Shown: piece by piece, positions 4,914 to 12,839 of the stretch
How the letters are laid out: each line of letters opens with the position of its first letter
Position numbering within the stretch: the first letter of the stretch is position 1
Assembly: GCA_946478675.1 (NCBI GenBank)
Contig: CAMLEF010000095.1
Coordinates: 1 to 12,839, forward strand
Length of the DNA: 12,839 nucleotides
Source: an uncultured Flavobacteriales bacterium
GTDB lineage: Bacteria; Bacteroidota; Bacteroidia; Palsa-965
Direction of reading: 5' to 3'
The notes under the pieces: generated by a model
Seen by the model: only the letters and a program-made list of their open reading frames with translations
Databases searched by the model: none
What the model was told of the DNA's origin: nothing
Made by a program: the position numbers and the translations under genes

Positions 4914-5314
4914 GAAGTAACGCGATGGAAGCCCTGCCTTTTTCGCAGGATATATTTTCCATCCTGCCCTTTCACCAGCACGTCGATCACCAGCCGCGTC
5001 ACATCCAGCGCGTGAATGCGGTAAACATATTGGTCCGGTTCGGTGCAATAGAGCCACAGCTCGCGTTTGTTTTTCAGCGTGTAGCTGCAGGAATAATTGG
5101 CATCCGGCAGATCGAAGAGCAAACTGCCTTCGGAAAACGTAATCGTTTGCGCGGCCGGCGAAAGATTTTTCTTCTTCAGCAATCCCGGTTTCTTTTCCCA
5201 TTCGAGCTGCCATTTCGTTCCGGTGATCTGGTGAAGAAAATAGTAATCGATCTTTTTGGCGGAGAGTGAAACGGTCGTGAGCACAACCGTCAGCAGCAAA
5301 AACAATTTCTTCAT
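4910..5314 (-). CDS. Small exported protein of unknown function
   Basis: A 134-residue product with a clear signal peptide (MKKLFLLLTVVLTTVSLSA, cleavage after about 19). I do not recognise the family. The mature part is about 115 residues of predicted beta strands: ITGTKWQLEWEKK, QTITFSEGSLLFDL, YSCSYTLKNKRELWLYC, RIHALDVTRLVIDVLV, GKYILRKRQG. This pattern of an N-terminal GTKW followed by strands resembles the small lipocalin-like 'stress/META-type' periplasmic proteins, but that is only a fold guess. No lipobox cysteine is present at the cleavage site. The start at 5314 is set by the signal peptide; a 10-residue upstream extension is unlikely. It lies between two other exported proteins on the same strand, with a terminator upstream and its neighbour's promoter downstream, so it may be its own transcript or read into 4872-4264. 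Confidence 0.7.
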   Translation of the reverse strand: MKKLFLLLTVVLTTVSLSAKKIDYYFLHQITGTKWQLEWEKKPGLLKKKNLSPAAQTITFSEGSLLFDLPDANYSCSYTLKNKRELWLYCTEPDQYVYRIHALDVTRLVIDVLVKGQDGKYILRKRQGFHRVTS

Positions 5315-5353
5315 ACAAAAGCAAGACGTTTGACGCAGCCGCAAGTTGCCAAT

Positions 5354-5388
5354 AAAAAAGCCGCCCCGGAATGGAAGCGGCTCTTTTG
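5354..5388 (-). terminator. Intrinsic terminator after the T9SS cargo gene
   Basis: AGCCGC (5359-5364) pairs with GCGGCT (5377-5382) around a 12-nt loop. On the minus strand the stem is followed by six T (5359-5354), and on the plus strand by TCTTTTGTTTTT, so it can act in both directions. It lies 17 bp beyond the stop codon of the gene ending at 5405. Confidence 0.75.
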
Positions 5389-5404
5389 TTTTTCAAAAAC
5401 CAAA

Positions 5405-7210
5405 TTACTTCTTGTCCGAACCGATCAGCGTTACAAAGCCTGTGGTGCTGTAATCTTTCGTGTTCGTCAACGCGTGCAGGATGAAATAATACGTTCCGTC
5501 CGTGCAGGGCTGGCCGGAAGTAGAACGGCCGTCCCAATGAATTTCCGGGGCTTCGGATTCAAACACTTTCACACCCCAGCGATCGAAGATCTCGATCTTG
5601 TATTCTTTCAGCCCGCTGTTCGGGATATAGAATTCGTCGTTGGTACCGTCACCGTTCGGCGTAAATACGTTCGGGATCAGCACGCCTTCGAGCGCCGCAA
5701 CGATCATCTGCGCCGTATCCGTGCAACCGCCCTGGCTCGTTACCGTGAGCGTTACCGTGTACGTTCCTGCGCCGGTATAACTGTGCGTCGGGTTCTGCTG
5801 CGTCGAGTTGTTGCCGTCGCCGAAATCCCAGGTCCAGCTGTTGCCGGTGCCGCCGGTCAGGTCGATGAAGGTGTAATCACTTCCCCATGCGCCGGCCACC
5901 GTATCCATGAACTGTGCGTTCGGAGCCGGGTTAACCGTCGGTGCGCAGGATGCGGGCAGCGACTGGCAACCGGTCGGAGAAACAGAAACAACTGAAACGT
6001 TGGCAACGCCGGTGGTCCAGGCCACGTCAAGCGAATCGGTGCCCTGGCCGGAAACGATCGAGCCGTTAGCAGGAACCGTCCAGACATAACCCTGTCCGCC
6101 GGAAGCAGCGAACGTTCCATTCGAATTTTCGCAGATCGTCGGGCAGGTGATGGTCGGCGTAACAGGACGCATATCGGTCAGCACGTACGGATCACCCGGG
6201 TTGACAAAGCCCCATGCGTTGCGCGTCTGCAGCGTAAAAATGCCGGACGTGCTCTGGTTGGTAGCGGCAATGTCGTTCCACTGGTTGTTGGTGGTGCGCC
6301 ATTGTGCAGCGCTGTTCCACTGGCCGTCGCTGGCCGGGATATAATAAATAGCAACATCCGCCGCGTCACTGCCGGTCGGGCGAAGGATGGCGTGGTAGAA
6401 GTTGTTGTTCGCGGTACAGAACGAGTTATCGTTAATGCTGCGCTGGTAGCTATCCGTGTTCGGATCGTGGTTGATGAAGCGGACCGTGTACTCGTCGCTC
6501 GTTGCTGCTGCGCCGGGCGTGAGCAGGATCGGGCGGTAGCGCGTTGTTGCGACGCTGGAACCGACGGGGAATAAATAAGCGCCGCTACCGCTGGTGAGAC
6601 GGGAAAGCACACCGGGCGCATCACTGCTGACGAAGCCTTCGCTGCCGGGCGTCTGGTTGTTCTGAACGGCGTTCGTGTTTGTGTTCTGCACGAAGAACGT
6701 GTTTGTCATCGTCTCGAGCTCGCGGTCGTTGAGCGAATCGTTACCGGAAGCGTCGCTGATCGCGTTTACAAGCAGCAGCGTCTTCTTGCGGTTGTTGCCG
6801 GTACCGTTGCCGAGCAGCGTCAGGTTGTGAAAGGTCGTAACCGTACCGTTCGTGCTGGTGATGAACTGCTGCGTGTTGCCGTAAAGACGAACCGTGCTGC
6901 TGTTGGCGACGAAGGTTGCGTTGTTGATCCAGTCCTGCTCCACCTGGTACGTACCGCTGCCCTGCGCTGCCGAAGAAGCGTTGATGGTAAACGTGCCGGG
7001 CAGCGTCAGCGAAGAGTTCTTCGTGGTCGTGACCGAACCGTCGTTGGTGAAGGTGGACGTATTGTCGAGGGTGATCCCGCCGTTGCACCAGAGAATGCCG
7101 CCGTTGGTGACGGCAACCGTTGCGCCGTTCGAATAGAAGATCTGCGCGTGCAGACCGGCCGAAGCGGCAAGTGCGAAAAGGGTCGTAAGCAGGGGGTACT
7201 TCTGTTTCAT
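5405..7210 (-). CDS. T9SS type B sorting domain-containing exoprotein with PKD domain (gliding-motility-associated C-terminal domain)
   Basis: A 601-residue secreted protein. The ATG at 7210 gives a signal peptide, MKQKYPLLTTLFALAASAGLHAQ (cleaved after Ala/Gln); a 33-residue upstream extension of the frame is rejected. The N-terminal 350 residues are Asn/Thr/Ser-rich beta sequence without a recognisable catalytic motif. A PKD-like unit follows (from CPTICENSNG, with GYVWTVPANGSIVSGQGT), then a true PKD domain with WDFGDG at 461-466 and HSYTGAGTYTVTLTVT. The last 90 residues (from IPNVFTPNGDGTNDEF at 512) are the CHU_C/TIGR04131-type domain, with IFDRWG, WDGR and DGTYYFIL. This domain directs export across the outer membrane by the type IX system and attachment or release at the surface. 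Function is probably structural or adhesive. Conserved Cys residues flank the PKD domains. It is transcribed divergently from the sensor kinase gene. Confidence 0.93.
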   Translation of the reverse strand: MKQKYPLLTTLFALAASAGLHAQIFYSNGATVAVTNGGILWCNGGITLDNTSTFTNDGSVTTTKNSSLTLPGTFTINASSAAQGSGTYQVEQDWINNATFVANSSTVRLYGNTQQFITSTNGTVTTFHNLTLLGNGTGNNRKKTLLLVNAISDASGNDSLNDRELETMTNTFFVQNTNTNAVQNNQTPGSEGFVSSDAPGVLSRLTSGSGAYLFPVGSSVATTRYRPILLTPGAAATSDEYTVRFINHDPNTDSYQRSINDNSFCTANNNFYHAILRPTGSDAADVAIYYIPASDGQWNSAAQWRTTNNQWNDIAATNQSTSGIFTLQTRNAWGFVNPGDPYVLTDMRPVTPTITCPTICENSNGTFAASGGQGYVWTVPANGSIVSGQGTDSLDVAWTTGVANVSVVSVSPTGCQSLPASCAPTVNPAPNAQFMDTVAGAWGSDYTFIDLTGGTGNSWTWDFGDGNNSTQQNPTHSYTGAGTYTVTLTVTSQGGCTDTAQMIVAALEGVLIPNVFTPNGDGTNDEFYIPNSGLKEYKIEIFDRWGVKVFESEAPEIHWDGRSTSGQPCTDGTYYFILHALTNTKDYSTTGFVTLIGSDKK

Positions 7211-7239
7211 GGGTGTAGCGGGATTTAACCGTGCCAAAA

Positions 7240-7271
7240 ACAAAATAAAACAATTTCCCGGAGATGCGCAA
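7240..7271 (-). promoter_or_regulatory. Possible promoter of the T9SS cargo gene
   Basis: On the minus strand, TATTTTGT (7247-7240) with TTG (7271-7269) 21 nt upstream. The spacing fits the -33/-7 pattern, but the -7 box has two mismatches at its end to TAnnTTTG, in an A/T-rich stretch where such matches are easy to find. About 30 nt of leader would result. Confidence 0.3.
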
Positions 7272-7385
7272 TAGCCGGAAAACGCGCGAAAATCCGACCA
7301 GCCGGGCACGGAAAACCCTCGATCTGTTGCTGCATTTTTTTGGTTTTATCATCTCCGGACGAAACTTTTCGGAAGCCATTACAGG

Positions 7386-7393
7386 TATCTTCG
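7386..7393 (+). promoter_or_regulatory. Possible -7 box of the kinase-regulator operon
   Basis: TATCTTCG, one mismatch from TAnnTTTG, lying 21 nt before the ATG at 7415. No TTG -33 element is seen at 17-23 nt. The position between the divergent cargo gene and the kinase supports it; the sequence alone is weak evidence. Confidence 0.35.
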
Positions 7394-7414
7394 CGACTGT
7401 TTGCCGCTTTCTTT

Positions 7415-9358
7415 ATGCGCTCCACCCTGCTTTTTACCGTCTTTTTTCTTGTTTCAACGCTTCATGCCCAGCCCGGGCGGGATTCGCTCCTGCGGCAATG
7501 GCACAATCCTGCTTTGCCCGATACGGTACGGCTGGAAAGCATGGATGGGCTGATCTGGGATTATTACATGTTCCGCTTGCCCGACAGCGCCGAATATTAC
7601 GCCGGCCTCGAATACGATTTCGCTGCGAAGCAGGGACAGCAAACCTACATGGGCTACGCGCTGAATGCCCTTGGTGTGAGCAATGCTGAGCGCGGCAACA
7701 GCTACAAAGCGCTCGATTACCACCGCCGGGCGCTGGAACTGCGGCAGCGCATGAAGGACGAACGCGGCACGGGCGTCTCCTGGAATAACCTGGGACTTTG
7801 TTATTACAAGCTCGGGCAATATCCGCAGGCGATCGAGTGTTATTTCAAGGCGCTGAAGATCCGCGAAAAGATCGGCGACAAATCGGGCATGGCCACTTCC
7901 ATCGGCAACATCGGGGCGGTTTACCAGACGCAGGGCGATCTCCGGAACGCGATGGTGTATGAGCAGCGCGCGCTGGCCATTTACGATACGCTGCACAACA
8001 CCAGCGGCATGGCCCGGCAGCTGAGCAACCTGAGTTTTCAGTATGCGGAGCTGGGCGATACGGCCACCGCCATCCGCTACCAGCTGCGCAGCCTCGGCCT
8101 GTATGAGCAAAACAACAACCTCAGCGGTTATTCGACGGTGCTCCGGAGCCTTGCCAATATCTATGCCGACCAGCATCGTTACCGGCTGGCGGATTCCTGC
8201 GCGCAACGAAGCCTGGAGATCGAGCTGCAGCGGCACGACAGCCTCGGCATCATGCATGCGTATTACAGCATCGCGACCAATGCCTACCAGCAAAAGAATT
8301 GTACGCGTGCGATCCAATATGCGAAACAGGCGCTGGCGATCGCCGACACGCTTCATGCGCTGAACATGCAGTACGCGATCGGTGATTTTCTCTATCGTCG
8401 CTATAAGGATGCCGGCAATTTCCCGGAGGCGTTGCGCATTCTCGAAAAAACGCGGATCACCGGCGACAGCATGCAGGCACAGAAGCTCGGGGAGAAGATC
8501 TACAAAGAGCAGCTGAAGTACGACTACGAGAAAAAATCGGAGCAGCTGCGTGCCGCCAGCATCCGGCGGGAATTGCGGCTCGCTGCGCGTACGGACGAAG
8601 AAACGCTTCAAAGGAACCGTTGGATCGCCATTTTCATCGTCGTGCTGGCGTTGCTGGCGGGCGGGCTTTTTTTCTACGTTCGCAACGCGCGGCAGAAAAG
8701 CGTGATCGCGGCGCAGAAGAACAACCTGCTCAAGCAACAGCTGCTGATCTCGCAGCTCAATCCGCATTTCATCTTCAATTCGCTGAATGCGATCCAGCAA
8801 TTTATTTTCAGCCAGGACAGTTTGCAGGCGGGCAATTACCTCGGGCGCTTCGCCGACCTGATGCGCATGATCCTGAATTTCTCGCGCGAAGATTTTATCG
8901 GCGTCGACGCGGAAAAAAAATTCCTGACGGAATATCTCGAGCTGCAGCAACTGCGATTCCGCGGCAGTTTCTCCTATGAAATCGCGATCGATCCGTCCAT
9001 TGATGAAGAGCTCACGCAATTGCCGCCCATGCTCGCGCAGCCGTTCGTGGAGAATGCGATTGAGCATGGCGTGAGCCGTTTAAAAAGCGGCGGACAAGTG
9101 CGGGTGCGCCTTTCACGTTCGGGTAACCTGCTGCGTTACGACATTGAAGACAACGGGCCGGGCTTCGCAGCAAAGCAACAACACGCCGCCACGCGCGCTC
9201 ACCAGCCGCTGGCGACGATCATTACCCGTGAGCGATTGGATGCGCTGGGCGGCGCGAAAGCTTTATCGGGTATTCATCTTTCAGACCGGCAGGCAGAAAG
9301 CTCCGGCGAAAGCGGCGTGCATGTATGGTTCACTTTTCCTTTTCAGCAAACGTTATGA
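7415..9358 (+). CDS. TPR-containing sensor histidine kinase of the LytS/YehU (His_kinase) family
   Basis: A 647-residue membrane sensor. The ATG at 7415 opens a signal peptide (MRSTLLFTVFFLVSTLHAQ); the frame extends 25 codons further up to a TTG, but that part is not signal-like. Residues about 79-357 are seven TPR units of 39-40 residues (for example TGVSWNNLGLCYYKLGQYPQ from 119), which should lie in the periplasm. A coiled segment follows, then one transmembrane helix at about 403-423 (WIAIFIVVLALLAGGLFFYV). The cytoplasmic part has the His_kinase motif LNPHFIFNSLNAIQQF with the phospho-acceptor His451, the ATP-binding N box PFVENAIEHG (543-552) and DNGPGF (579-584). The final ATIITRERLDAL replaces the GLxNxxxRL box, a common variant in this phylum. 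Its stop overlaps the regulator's start (ATGA, 9355-9358), so the two form a translationally coupled pair. The signal sensed is unknown; the TPR array suggests a protein partner. Confidence 0.93.
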   Translation: MRSTLLFTVFFLVSTLHAQPGRDSLLRQWHNPALPDTVRLESMDGLIWDYYMFRLPDSAEYYAGLEYDFAAKQGQQTYMGYALNALGVSNAERGNSYKALDYHRRALELRQRMKDERGTGVSWNNLGLCYYKLGQYPQAIECYFKALKIREKIGDKSGMATSIGNIGAVYQTQGDLRNAMVYEQRALAIYDTLHNTSGMARQLSNLSFQYAELGDTATAIRYQLRSLGLYEQNNNLSGYSTVLRSLANIYADQHRYRLADSCAQRSLEIELQRHDSLGIMHAYYSIATNAYQQKNCTRAIQYAKQALAIADTLHALNMQYAIGDFLYRRYKDAGNFPEALRILEKTRITGDSMQAQKLGEKIYKEQLKYDYEKKSEQLRAASIRRELRLAARTDEETLQRNRWIAIFIVVLALLAGGLFFYVRNARQKSVIAAQKNNLLKQQLLISQLNPHFIFNSLNAIQQFIFSQDSLQAGNYLGRFADLMRMILNFSREDFIGVDAEKKFLTEYLELQQLRFRGSFSYEIAIDPSIDEELTQLPPMLAQPFVENAIEHGVSRLKSGGQVRVRLSRSGNLLRYDIEDNGPGFAAKQQHAATRAHQPLATIITRERLDALGGAKALSGIHLSDRQAESSGESGVHVWFTFPFQQTL

Positions 9359-10092
9359 TCCGGACCGTTATCATCGACGACGAGGCAGGCAACATCGACC
9401 TGCTCACAGGATTGCTCCGCACCTATGCGCCGCAGCTGGAAATTGCCGGTACTGCAGGTTCGGTGCAGGAAGGATACGCGCTGGTCTTGCGCGAACGCCC
9501 GGCATTGCTGCTGCTCGACGTGCAGATGGGCGACGGCACCGGCTTCGACCTGCTGCAGTTGCTGGGCGCATTGCCGCTGAAAGTTATTTTCATCACCGCG
9601 CACCAGCAATTCGCGATCGATGCGTTTCATTTTTCGGCGATCGATTACCTGCTGAAACCGATTGTGCCGGCGCAATTGCTGGCAGCGGTGCGCAAAGCGG
9701 AAGAAGCGCTCAGCAACGAAGAGCTGCGGCTGAAGCTCGACACGCTGCTGGGCAATCTCGGTGAAACGTCGCAGCGAAAGAAAAAGCTCGTGCTCAAAAC
9801 GCTCGACCGCGTGTACGCCGTGACCAGCCCGGAGATCGTGCGTTTTCAATCCGACGGCAGCTACACGACGGTTTATCTAGCCGACGGCAAAAAGATCGTC
9901 GTATCACGCCTGCTGAAAGAGTTCGAAGAGCTGCTCGGCAATTCCGGTTTCCTGCGCGTGCACCAGTCGCATCTCGTCAATCTCGATTTCGTTTTCTATT
10001 TCGAAAAATCCGACAGCATCCTCGTGATGAAAGACCAGTCGGCCATCCCGGTTTCTTCCCGCCGGAAAGACCAGCTGCTCCGCGCGATCTGA
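9355..10092 (+). CDS. LytTR-family DNA-binding response regulator
   Basis: A 245-residue two-domain regulator. The receiver domain (1 to about 120) has the acidic pair Asp8-Asp9, the phospho-acceptor Asp55 in LLLLDVQM, Thr81 (FITAH) and Lys101 (LLKPI), all the residues needed for phosphorylation by the adjacent kinase. After a linker, the LytTR domain (about 145-245) shows VRFQSDGSYTTVYL, KKIVVSRLLKEFEELL, FLRVHQSHLVNLDFV and SRRKDQLL, the beta-rich DNA-binding fold of the AlgR/AgrA/LytR type. The ATG at 9355 overlaps the kinase stop by 4 bp; a frame extension back to 9325 lies inside the kinase gene and is not needed. Members usually bind paired direct repeats upstream of targets. I saw no clear pair in the 118 bp before the next gene. 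Confidence 0.95.
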   Translation: MIRTVIIDDEAGNIDLLTGLLRTYAPQLEIAGTAGSVQEGYALVLRERPALLLLDVQMGDGTGFDLLQLLGALPLKVIFITAHQQFAIDAFHFSAIDYLLKPIVPAQLLAAVRKAEEALSNEELRLKLDTLLGNLGETSQRKKKLVLKTLDRVYAVTSPEIVRFQSDGSYTTVYLADGKKIVVSRLLKEFEELLGNSGFLRVHQSHLVNLDFVFYFEKSDSILVMKDQSAIPVSSRRKDQLLRAI

Positions 10093-10179
10093 CCGCCGCA
10101 GATTTCCTGCTGTCCCGCACGAATTTCAATCGGGTGCCTGCGCTTATCAATCAACTCCCCTCTCCCGCTCCTGCGACTT

Positions 10180-10187
10180 CATCTTTG
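10180..10187 (+). promoter_or_regulatory. Probable -7 box of the SBBP exoprotein gene
   Basis: CATCTTTG followed by CG, one base off TAnnTTTG and with the full TTTG. It ends 23 nt before the ATG at 10211. No TTG is seen 17-23 nt upstream, where the sequence is a C/T-rich run (about 10153-10172); that fits a promoter needing an activator. The 118 bp between the regulator gene and this gene hold no obvious terminator hairpin with a T-run. Confidence 0.45.
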
Positions 10188-10210
10188 CGTCGAATCAAAA
10201 ACGCAAAACG

Positions 10211-12839
10211 ATGAAAAGAAAACGAAGTCCCTGGAAGCTGACGGCGCTGGCCGTGCTCTTCTCTCCTGTGCTCTTCGCACAAATCCCGCAATTCCAGTGG
10301 GCCAATTCGGTCAACGAGCTGGCGGGTGAAAATGAGAACGCAGAAAGCTATTCCTGCGCTGTCGATCCGTCCGGGAATGTTTACCAGGCGGGCAACTTTG
10401 ACGGGACGATGGATTTTGATCCGGGCGCCGGGAACGTGTCCATGACGGGTGGCACGAACGCTGTCTTCATCCGGAAACTCGATCCGGCCGGGAACCTCCT
10501 TTGGGTAAAACAAATCGGGCTGAGCTCGCAGATCCATGCGCTCGGAATTGCGGCCGATGATTACGGCGTTTATACGACCGGCTATTTCTACGGCACGGTC
10601 AATTTCAATCCCGGCGGCACCCACAACCTGACCGCTGCAGGCAGCATGGATTTGTTCATCAGCATGCTCGACGCGGACGGCCTTTACAAAGGCTCTTTCC
10701 GTAGCGGCGGCGTCGGTGACGATCGTGGAAATTCCATTGCAGCGCGCAACGGCCTGCTGTATGTCATCGGCTCCTTCAGCAGCTCGTTCGATGCAAACCC
10801 GACAACGCTCGGTGTAGCCAACGTTGCTTCACACGGCGGAACGGACATCTGGATTCTTCGCGTCGGAGGAACAGGCACATTCAGCTGGGTCCGCACATTC
10901 GGCAGCACCAACAGCGAACCCTCCTCCGCCGGCAACTACGGCAAGGAGCGGCTGGGCATTGCCGTCAACCAGGCCACGGGCGACGTGTATGCGACGGGGG
11001 TCCACGCGGGCGCGATGGACCTGGATCCGACCAGCGGCATAAACAACGTACCGACCGGCGGCGCTTTCCTGTTGAAGCTCACCTCGGCGGGCGCTTATAG
11101 CTGGGGCAACATACTGACCGCTTCCGCTTCGATGGCAGCACAGGGTGTCAGCGTCGATGCTGCCGGCAACGTTTACCAGTGCGGCACATTTTCCGGCACA
11201 TCCAACTTCAATCCTGCCGGAACCTACAACATGAGCTCGTCGAACCAGGACTTCTTCATCCGCAAGCTGGACGCCTCGGGCGCATTCGTGTGGGCGCAGC
11301 ATTACGGCAACGCTTCTTCCGTAGAAGAGTCGTATGCGATCGCTGCTTCTCCGCAGGGCAATGTGTTCGTCACGGGAAGATTTTACGGAACTGTCGATTT
11401 CGATCCTTCCGGCTCTACGGCCAACCTCGTCTCTGCCGGCGGATCAGCCGATGCGTTTTACGCCAGCTACAGCGGCGTGGACGGCAGCTATCTCTGGGCA
11501 GGACGCGCCGGCACAACCGATATGGACGAGCCTTACGATATCTGCGTCGACTATGCAGGAGCCATGTATGCCAGCGGCAGGTTCCGGGGTTATGGAAACT
11601 ACAACACCAACGGCGGCACCTGGATGCTGCCCGCGGACAATACAACAACCACGTCTGTTTTCTTCCGCGCTTACCTGCTGAAGATCGAACCGGTCTGCAC
11701 AGGCACCGTTACCAACCCTGGTTTCGAATGGGCGAAGCAGATGGTGCAGTCCGGCATTGCTTACGGTCAGGCGGTACGCACCGATGCCGACGGTAATGTT
11801 TATTCCACGGGTGAATTCACCGGCACGGTTGATTTCGATCCGGGCGCAGGCGTTACCTCGGTGGCTTCTTTTGGTGGAAAAGACATTTACCTGATGAAGC
11901 AGGACGCTACCGGCAACCTGCTGTGGGTGCAGCAATTCAAAGGTCGCGGTGACGACTACAGCTATTCGCTCAGCATCGACGATAGCGGCAACGTAGCGAT
12001 CGGCGGCAAATTCAATTATGATCTTCTCTTCAGCCCGGTGCCTTCGCTGTATTACACGACGAATGGCAGCGATGATATCGTGGTAGCGAAATTCGACCCG
12101 AGCGGCAACCTGCTCTGGAGCCACCAGTTCGGCGGTACGGCTTCGGATTATTGCAACGCTGTCGCATTCGATGCAACGGGCAATCTCGGCTGCACCGGCG
12201 GTTTCGGAGCGACCGTGAATTTTGATCCGGTCGGCACGGCGAATAAGACTTCGCTTGGCCAGACCGATATGTACCTGCAAAAGCTGGACGCTTCGGGCAA
12301 CCTGGTTTACATCACGCAGGAAGGCGGCACCAGCACCGAATACGGACAATCACTGTGCTTCGACGCAAGCGGATTCGCTTATGTGACGGGCAGCTTCAGC
12401 GGTACCACCGATTTCAACTACAGCTCGACGCCGGCAGTTACGCTGACGGCAGCAGGCGGTTATGATGGTTTCGTGGGCCGCTTCCGCACGAACGGCACCT
12501 GCTTCTGGGCGAAAGCCATCAGCGGCACCAGCACCGATCGCGGCGTTGCCATTGCGTACGATCCGCTTTACAACTTCGTGTATGTAACCGGTGTGTTCGA
12601 CGGCACAGCCAGCTTCAACGGCACCTCCGTGACCAGCCCGGGAACAGCCGTAGGCTTCGTATGGAAGTTGTCGCCCAACGCCATTAACGCCTGGGTGAAA
12701 ACATTCGGTGCGGTAAGCGCATACGTGTATTTCCAGGCGATCGCGACTGATGCATGCGGCGATGTTTGCGTAGCCGGACATTTCCTCAATACCGTGGATT
12801 TCGATCCGGGCCCGGGCGTGCACACGCATTCTCCGTCAG
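10211..12839 (+). CDS. Secreted SBBP (beta-propeller) repeat protein, C-terminus off the window
   Basis: The frame is open from the ATG at 10211 to the right edge, 876 residues without a stop. A signal peptide is present (hydrophobic LTALAVLFSPVLFA at 10-23, then Q-I-P). The rest is a run of about 60-70-residue units, each with the same plan: (D/A)xxGNVYxxGxF, then (G)TVDFDPxG, then a stretch ending (F)xxKLDxxGxxxW. This is the SBBP pattern (PF06739-like) predicted to form propeller blades. Counting blades gives seven from Pro26 to about 497, then a new first blade (PGFEWAKQM with Trp507, like PQFQWANSV with Trp30), and six more units before the window ends. Such proteins in this phylum normally end in a T9SS sorting domain; that part is not in view. 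It is probably a surface or secreted binding protein, with no catalytic motif seen. It lies 118 bp after the LytTR regulator on the same strand. Confidence 0.9.
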   Translation, partial: MKRKRSPWKLTALAVLFSPVLFAQIPQFQWANSVNELAGENENAESYSCAVDPSGNVYQAGNFDGTMDFDPGAGNVSMTGGTNAVFIRKLDPAGNLLWVKQIGLSSQIHALGIAADDYGVYTTGYFYGTVNFNPGGTHNLTAAGSMDLFISMLDADGLYKGSFRSGGVGDDRGNSIAARNGLLYVIGSFSSSFDANPTTLGVANVASHGGTDIWILRVGGTGTFSWVRTFGSTNSEPSSAGNYGKERLGIAVNQATGDVYATGVHAGAMDLDPTSGINNVPTGGAFLLKLTSAGAYSWGNILTASASMAAQGVSVDAAGNVYQCGTFSGTSNFNPAGTYNMSSSNQDFFIRKLDASGAFVWAQHYGNASSVEESYAIAASPQGNVFVTGRFYGTVDFDPSGSTANLVSAGGSADAFYASYSGVDGSYLWAGRAGTTDMDEPYDICVDYAGAMYASGRFRGYGNYNTNGGTWMLPADNTTTTSVFFRAYLLKIEPVCTGTVTNPGFEWAKQMVQSGIAYGQAVRTDADGNVYSTGEFTGTVDFDPGAGVTSVASFGGKDIYLMKQDATGNLLWVQQFKGRGDDYSYSLSIDDSGNVAIGGKFNYDLLFSPVPSLYYTTNGSDDIVVAKFDPSGNLLWSHQFGGTASDYCNAVAFDATGNLGCTGGFGATVNFDPVGTANKTSLGQTDMYLQKLDASGNLVYITQEGGTSTEYGQSLCFDASGFAYVTGSFSGTTDFNYSSTPAVTLTAAGGYDGFVGRFRTNGTCFWAKAISGTSTDRGVAIAYDPLYNFVYVTGVFDGTASFNGTSVTSPGTAVGFVWKLSPNAINAWVKTFGAVSAYVYFQAIATDACGDVCVAGHFLNTVDFDPGPGVHTHSPS

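Noticed and set aside
5316..5344. TTG-18 nt-TGCTTTTG promoter for the small exported protein gene
   Set aside because: Spacing is good, but the box ends one base before the ATG at 5314, so transcription would start inside the gene. Either coincidence or a wrong start; not called.
7340..7414. TTG start at 7340 for the sensor kinase
   Set aside because: The ATG at 7415 begins a clean signal peptide; the longer form would bury it.
7454..9067. A 537-codon open frame on the minus strand
   Set aside because: It lies wholly antisense to the sensor kinase, whose motifs are unambiguous. The translation is Arg/Val/Ile/Leu-rich with no known motif, as expected for the opposite strand of a GC-rich gene.
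11444..12349. A 301-codon minus-strand frame and others opposite the SBBP gene
   Set aside because: Its repetitive content mirrors the SBBP repeats of the plus strand; no independent signal of coding.
10286..12839. Many short repeated DNA words, considered as a CRISPR or tandem repeat array
   Set aside because: The repeats keep one reading frame, vary at third positions and encode SBBP blades, so they are protein repeats.

Overview
The window is a chromosomal piece of a moderately GC-rich member of the Bacteroidota. The evidence is Bacteroidota-type -7 promoter boxes (TAnnTTTG-like), a gliding/T9SS type B C-terminal sorting domain, a periplasmic-TPR LytS-type sensor kinase next to a LytTR regulator, and an SBBP-repeat exoprotein with the 'GTVDFDPG' motif common in that phylum. 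A lower taxonomic rank cannot be fixed by eye.

Layout: (1) 1-1169, minus strand: the start of the division/cell-wall (dcw) cluster, mraZ then rsmH (cut by the left edge). Upstream of mraZ is a textbook-looking MraZ box of three GTGG units with a 10-bp period. (2) 1170-1615: a 446-bp divergent regulatory region with no convincing gene but an excess of GTGGG motifs. (3) 1616-3415, plus strand: a PlsC-type acyltransferase and a GNAT/hemolysin-type N-acyltransferase 21 bp apart, the gene pair expected for amino-acid-derived acyl lipids (glycine/ornithine lipid type). (4) 3414-3660: a non-coding stretch packed with inverted repeats: two copies of one palindromic element in opposite orientation, one of them carrying a 21-nt palindromic insertion, plus an independent 18-bp hairpin. 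(5) 3665-4267: engB, the ribosome-assembly GTPase. (6) 4264-7210, minus strand: a probable small outer-membrane barrel protein, a small exported protein of unknown function, and a large T9SS type B cargo with a PKD domain. (7) 7415-10092, plus strand: a two-component pair, with start and stop codons overlapping. (8) 10211 to the right edge: a long secreted SBBP protein that looks like two consecutive seven-bladed propellers.

How the parts fit: the left half is housekeeping for envelope growth (division, wall synthesis control, lipid synthesis, ribosome assembly). The right half is cell-surface biology (T9SS cargo, SBBP exoprotein, outer-membrane protein) with a signalling pair that may control a neighbour. 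Several genes have a -7 box only a few bases before the start codon, suggesting leaderless or nearly leaderless mRNAs. I see no phage, insertion sequence, CRISPR, tRNA or rRNA. The gene content is mostly recognisable; the most novel-looking material is in the non-coding DNA around mraZ and engB.
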